From Hyphomicrobiaceae bacterium (GTDB lineage Bacteria > Pseudomonadota > Alphaproteobacteria > Rhizobiales > Methyloligellaceae), in contig JALCBY010000006.1 of assembly GCA_028066055.1 (NCBI GenBank), forward strand, positions 1,200 to 65,199: a stretch of 64,000 bases of DNA, in the 5' to 3' direction. The position numbers and the translations under genes are program-made. Below are positions 60,476 through 64,000 of the stretch, one piece after another (position 1 is the stretch's first letter; every line of letters begins with the position of its first letter). Below the pieces are notes generated by a model. The model was not told where the DNA came from, did no database searches, and saw nothing but the letters and a program-made list of their open reading frames with translations.

Positions 60476-61936
60476 ATGACCTCCAAACAACAAGATGTGA
60501 TTATCCGGAACGCCGTCATTTTTGACGGCACCGGGACGTCCGGCAGGACCGGAGACCTCGCGATCAAGGGCGACCGGATTTCCGCTATCGATTCATCTCT
60601 AGACCTGGAAGCCAGTGAGGAAATCGATGCTGGCGGCAAGGCTCTGGCTCCGGGCTTCATTGACGCGCATACGCACGATGACCGGATCGTCCTGAGTGAT
60701 CCGTCTATGGCCTGCAAAGTCAGCCAGGGCGTTACGACCGTCGTCACCGGCAATTGCGGTGTGTCCATTGCGCCGGTCACGATAACCGAACGCCCACCGG
60801 GACCGCTCGATCTTATCTGTCCGCGACCGTCGGATTTTTATGCGACCTTCGCCGACTACTTCAGCGCACTTGAAGCATCGCCACCCAGCGTGAATGTGAT
60901 TGCGCAAGCCGGACATGCATCGCTTCGGGTCGGTGTCATGGACAGATTCGACCGCCCTGCGAGCGATACCGAAATCGATGGTATGAAAGCGCTGCTCCGC
61001 CAGGCTCTGCGCGACGGTGCAGCAGGACTGTCGACCGGATTGTATTACCCGCCTGCCAATGCCGCACCGACGGAAGAGATCGAAGCGCTCGCAATGGTCG
61101 TGAAGGAAGAAGGCGGATTCCACTCCACCCACATGCGCGACGAGGGGGACGGCGTCGTCGACTCGCTCAACGAAACATTCCGGATCGGGCGCACGGCTGA
61201 CATTCCGGTCATCGTCTCGCACCATAAATGCGTCGGGTTGGCCAACCATGGACGCTCGGCGGAAACGCTGAAAATCATCGACGCGGCGCGGGCGAAACAA
61301 CCGATTGGCCTGGACGTTTACCCCTATGTCGCCTCCTCGACGATCCTTCAGAAGGACCGGTTGGGGATCTCCTCACAAACCATCGTGACGTGGTCCGACA
61401 AGGTTGAGGGACTGGAAGGCCGCGATATCGAGGAGATCGCCGGCGAAATGGGATTGAGTATCGAAGAAACCGTTGATGCCATCTCTCCCGCCGGCGCCAT
61501 CTACTTCATGATGGACGAACGGGATGTGCGCGCGATCATGTCCTACCCTCCGACCATGATCGGATCGGACGGACTGCCCCACGACCGGCACCCCCATCCG
61601 CGCCTGTGGGGTACGTTTCCCCGCGTGCTCGGACATTACTGTCGGGAAGAAAATTTGTTCCCGCTGGAAACGGCTGTCCACAAAATGACCGGTCTGACCG
61701 CCAAGACATTCGGCCTGAAGGACCGCGGTGTACTCGGTGAGGGTGCATATGCCGATCTGGTCCTGTTCGATCCTGATGAGGTCATTGATTCGGCGTCCTT
61801 CGATGCGCCGCAGACGCCGGCGGAAGGCATCGAGCGCGTCTTTGTGAACGGCGAGACGGTCTGGCGGGATCGCAAATCGACCGATGCGCGGCCCGGCCGG
61901 GTGCTGCGGAGTGGATTGTCAGCAGCGCGTCACTGA
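60476..61936 (+). CDS. N-acyl-D-amino-acid deacylase (D-aminoacylase)
   Basis: A 486-residue amidohydrolase. Metal ligands in the order of D-aminoacylase: His pair in DAHTHDD, Cys in TGNCGVS, His in HSTHMRDE and SHHKCVG, catalytic Asp in [14 protein letters not shown]. The N-terminal beta-sandwich starts [14 protein letters not shown]. It frees D-amino acids from N-acyl forms. It is followed 20 bases later by hemF on the same strand. Confidence 0.9.
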   Translation: MTSKQQDVIIRNAVIFDGTGTSGRTGDLAIKGDRISAIDSSLDLEASEEIDAGGKALAPGFIDAHTHDDRIVLSDPSMACKVSQGVTTVVTGNCGVSIAPVTITERPPGPLDLICPRPSDFYATFADYFSALEASPPSVNVIAQAGHASLRVGVMDRFDRPASDTEIDGMKALLRQALRDGAAGLSTGLYYPPANAAPTEEIEALAMVVKEEGGFHSTHMRDEGDGVVDSLNETFRIGRTADIPVIVSHHKCVGLANHGRSAETLKIIDAARAKQPIGLDVYPYVASSTILQKDRLGISSQTIVTWSDKVEGLEGRDIEEIAGEMGLSIEETVDAISPAGAIYFMMDERDVRAIMSYPPTMIGSDGLPHDRHPHPRLWGTFPRVLGHYCREENLFPLETAVHKMTGLTAKTFGLKDRGVLGEGAYADLVLFDPDEVIDSASFDAPQTPAEGIERVFVNGETVWRDRKSTDARPGRVLRSGLSAARH

Positions 61937-61956
61937 ACAGGGACTCACGGAAACAA

Positions 61957-62892
61957 ATGGGCAGCGCAGCCGACCTCCCCGAACTCACACCTGACGAGCA
62001 TGCCGCGCTTGATGGGCGCAAGGCGCGGGCACGGGCGTGGTTCGAGGAACTGCGCGACACGATCTGCGACGCGTTCGAACAACTCGAAAAAGACATGACC
62101 GGCGGACCGCTTTCCGACCGCGAGCCGGGCAAACTTGAAAGAACTCCATGGGAACGCACTGACCACACCGGGGCAAAAGGCGGCGGTGGTGTCATGTCGA
62201 TGATGAAGGGACGTGTTTTCGAGAAGGTCGGCGTCCACACTTCGACCGTCCATGGCGAATTTGCACCTGAATTCCGGGCCCAGATTCCCGGCGCGGCGGA
62301 GGATCCCCGCTTCTGGGCAAGTGGCGTCTCCCTCATTGCCCATATGCACAACCCGAACGTGCCGGCCGTTCACATGAACACCCGTTTCGTCGTGACCTCC
62401 ACAAGCTGGTTCGGCGGTGGCGCAGACCTGACACCGGTCCTCGACGCGCGCCGCACGCAGGAGGACCCCGACACGAAGGATTTTCACGCGGCCATGAAGG
62501 CAGCATGCGACCCGCATCCGATCGCCGATTATCAGCGTTACAAGGAATGGTGCGACGAATACTTTTTCCTCAAGCACCGTGACGAAATGCGCGGCATCGG
62601 CGGCATTTTTTACGACTATTTGCACTCTGACGACGCGGACGGCGGATGGGAGGCGGATTTCGCCTTCACACAGGACGTCGGCCGAAAGTTCGTCGAAATT
62701 TATCCTGAACTCGTCCGGCGCAATATGAACATGTTGTGGAGCGACAAAGATCGCGAGGAGCAACTCGTGCGGCGCGGTCAGTATGTCGAGTTCAATCTGC
62801 TTTATGACCGCGGCACCGTGTTTGGCCTCAAAACCGGAGGGAATGTCGACTCGATCCTGTCGTCGATGCCTCCGGTTGTAAAATGGCCCTGA
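61957..62892 (+). CDS. hemF: Oxygen-dependent coproporphyrinogen III oxidase
   Basis: A 311-residue Hem[56 protein letters not shown] and [21 protein letters not shown] are the family's conserved blocks. It makes protoporphyrinogen IX from coproporphyrinogen III using O2, which indicates growth in air. ATG 61957 gives the usual length. No other haem gene is near. Confidence 0.97.
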   Translation: MGSAADLPELTPDEHAALDGRKARARAWFEELRDTICDAFEQLEKDMTGGPLSDREPGKLERTPWERTDHTGAKGGGGVMSMMKGRVFEKVGVHTSTVHGEFAPEFRAQIPGAAEDPRFWASGVSLIAHMHNPNVPAVHMNTRFVVTSTSWFGGGADLTPVLDARRTQEDPDTKDFHAAMKAACDPHPIADYQRYKEWCDEYFFLKHRDEMRGIGGIFYDYLHSDDADGGWEADFAFTQDVGRKFVEIYPELVRRNMNMLWSDKDREEQLVRRGQYVEFNLLYDRGTVFGLKTGGNVDSILSSMPPVVKWP

Positions 62893-62991
62893 TCCAGGCG
62901 AAGGTACGCAGATTGGTCGGTGCCATTCTTACGTTGTACAAATTTTAGACGTAGGCAGGCAGATCGAATTTTCACAGGGAGGGCAGCCGAC

Positions 62992-63312
62992 ATGTCCGAA
63001 TATCTTGCTGACGTGAAAAAATACTCATCTGGGGCCGATGAAGCCGCGGTCACCGGCATCGAGAATTATCTCGGAAAGGGAATTCTGTCGCAAAGAGACG
63101 CTTCGATGGTTGCGTGCTCGGATGCCGAAGAACTGAAGCGCATCCGCGAGAACTTCTGCAAGAAGAAACTCGGCCTTTCGCAAGGCGACGACGAAATCGA
63201 CGCGATCCTTCAGTCGGTCTGCGAGCAGATGAAGGCCGATAACTCGAAGTCGCGCGTCACATTCTATTATCTTGTGGCCGAAAAGACGGGCACGCTCGAC
63301 AAGGTGAGCTGA
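62992..63312 (+). CDS. DUF2853 family protein
   Basis: A 106-residue helical protein. SEYLADVKKYSSGADEAAVTGI, ACSDAEELKRIRENFCKKKLGL and RVTFYYLVAEKTGTL are the DUF2853 pattern; function unknown. ATG 62992 has AGGGAGG upstream; the open frame to 62920 has no conserved residues. A short hairpin is found 85 bases later. Confidence 0.85.
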   Translation: MSEYLADVKKYSSGADEAAVTGIENYLGKGILSQRDASMVACSDAEELKRIRENFCKKKLGLSQGDDEIDAILQSVCEQMKADNSKSRVTFYYLVAEKTGTLDKVS

Positions 63313-63397
63313 GCAGAATTCCGAGCGAGCTTCAGCACGCTGCATAACGAGAAACGGGCACGCGCATGAACGCCGGCCCGTGCTGTTCGCTGATGTT

Positions 63398-63414
63398 TAC
63401 CGCTCAGCGCGGTA
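63398..63414. terminator. Weak stem-loop between convergent DUF2853 and bactofilin genes
   Basis: TACCGC (63398-63403) pairs with GCGGTA (63409-63414) around a 5-nt loop, followed by TCTTTG on the + strand. A short 6-bp stem and an imperfect T run make it a weak candidate terminator for the DUF2853 transcript. Confidence 0.3.
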
Positions 63415-63432
63415 TCTTTGCCTGCACGTAAG

Positions 63433-63912
63433 CTAGCCCGTGGTCGCACCCGTGCCGCTGCCCGACCCCGAGCCACCGCTTGCGCCAAGCGGTTGCAGTT
63501 TATCCCCGGAGCCCTTTTCTGATTTTTCAGACTTGTCCGCCTTGCTTTCTTGTTTTTCGCCGCCGCTGGCTCGCTTGTTCTGTTCAGCGACCTGTCCGAG
63601 CGGATCGTTCACGCGCTGGGATGTACCGTCGAAATACGCCTCTTCATCGACGGAAAGCGCCTTGCATACCAGCTCGCCCTTTACCCTCGCCGATGATGTT
63701 AATGTCACCCGGATGCCGTGGATCTCGCCATCGACCGCTCCCCGCACGACGACCTTTTCCGCCGTTGCCTTGCCCTCGACCCGGGCATCTTCGGCAATCA
63801 GCAATGTCCGGCAGGTCACCTCGCCCTTGAGCGTTCCTTTGAGTTCGATGTCGCCCTGAGTTGTGACTTCGCCCTTTATGTGCAGATCGTCCGCAATTAC
63901 CGATTCAGACAT
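63433..63912 (-). CDS. Bactofilin (polymer-forming cytoskeletal protein)
   Basis: A 159-residue bactofilin. The right-handed beta-helix core covers ~1-100 with repeating turns of G-x-V, e.g. DLHIKGEVTTQGDIELKG, TLKGEVTCRTLLIAEDAR and VEGKATAEKVVVRGAVDGE. The C-terminus (~100-159) is a charged, then Gly/Ser-rich tail. Bactofilins form filaments at membranes and help cell shape or stalk formation in alphaproteobacteria. GGGAG precedes the ATG. The last 88 bases of the window upstream hold no further gene that I can support. Confidence 0.93.
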   Translation of the reverse strand: MSESVIADDLHIKGEVTTQGDIELKGTLKGEVTCRTLLIAEDARVEGKATAEKVVVRGAVDGEIHGIRVTLTSSARVKGELVCKALSVDEEAYFDGTSQRVNDPLGQVAEQNKRASGGEKQESKADKSEKSEKGSGDKLQPLGASGGSGSGSGTGATTG

Positions 63913-64000
63913 ACATATTTGCTCCCGTTCATACGCTGCTTTTGTCCCCCGCTTCTTTTACGCAACGCTGGGGAAGTCGACTTCAGACATGCCTACAGTT

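Noticed and set aside
1-64000. tRNA genes, rRNA, CRISPR arrays, transposases and prophage genes
   Set aside because: No T-loop/acceptor pattern of a tRNA, no repeat-spacer series and no transposase or integrase motif was seen. A covariance-model search would be needed to exclude a tRNA fully.

Overview
The window is a dense, moderately GC-rich chromosomal segment of an alphaproteobacterium, most likely of the Hyphomicrobiales (Rhizobiales). The grounds are a BA14K-type exported protein, the uvrC-pgsA-moaD-moaE and lgt-midA-pgeF / prs-rplY-pth-ychF blocks, a petABC (fbcFBC) operon with a fixed gene order, a MarR/OmpR/EnvZ trio next to ilvE, and a bactofilin. I do not assign a genus. No rRNA, tRNA, insertion sequence, prophage or CRISPR array was found. 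Most of the window looks like ordinary core chromosome with a few metabolic inserts.

Region 1 (1-9.8 kb): the end of an RlpA-type gene with a clear terminator, then small envelope or stress genes (MAPEG protein, BA14K protein, MBL hydrolase, TlpA-like thioredoxin, cold-shock protein, YjfB-like protein). Next come a formyltransferase and a split TPP-dependent decarboxylase separated by two tandem TGGTATACCA palindromes, a small winged-helix-like protein, an M20 peptidase, a GST and an exported RNase T2. Region 2 (9.8-20.2 kb): Ca/Na exchanger, a pteridine-reductase-like SDR with folB, uvrC-pgsA-moaD-moaE, a Cys-rich exported peptide, ilvE, and a MarR-response regulator-histidine kinase operon. 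Region 3 (20.2-27.6 kb): a MarR-emrA-emrB efflux operon with an evident operator, an SDR, denD, a CsaA-like protein, small exported proteins and an L,D-transpeptidase. Region 4 (27.6-39.8 kb): proC-ybjN-ubiK, an RraA-like/TPP-enzyme pair, then lgt-midA-pgeF, a duplicated-domain lipoprotein, and prs-rplY-pth-ychF.

Region 5 (39.8-53.5 kb): marC and two small genes, then a tight mtnP-apt-lysE-mtnA-aldolase operon that reads as a methylthioadenosine 'DHAP shunt'. It is followed by an HCCA-isomerase-like protein, an envelope group (Moco-less SUOX-like protein, MXKDX-repeat protein, exported MsrB and MsrA), the petABC operon, trmL and an ABC exporter. Region 6 (53.5-64 kb): a five-gene acyl-CoA operon (MmgE/PrpD, MaoC, acyl-CoA dehydrogenase, CaiB-type CoA-transferase, enoyl-CoA hydratase). 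It diverges from a GntR/UTRA regulator across a perfect 18-bp palindrome and resembles itaconate/C5-dicarboxylate loci. After it come a 2OG-Fe(II) oxygenase, an N-acyl-D-amino-acid deacylase, hemF, a DUF2853 protein and a bactofilin.

The most interesting units are the MTA salvage operon, the GntR-controlled C5-acid-like operon, the formyltransferase/split TPP decarboxylase locus with tandem operators, and the RraA/TPP pair apparently inserted in a conserved housekeeping block. All functional calls come from reading motifs in the sequence and from recalled family knowledge; no database search was possible.
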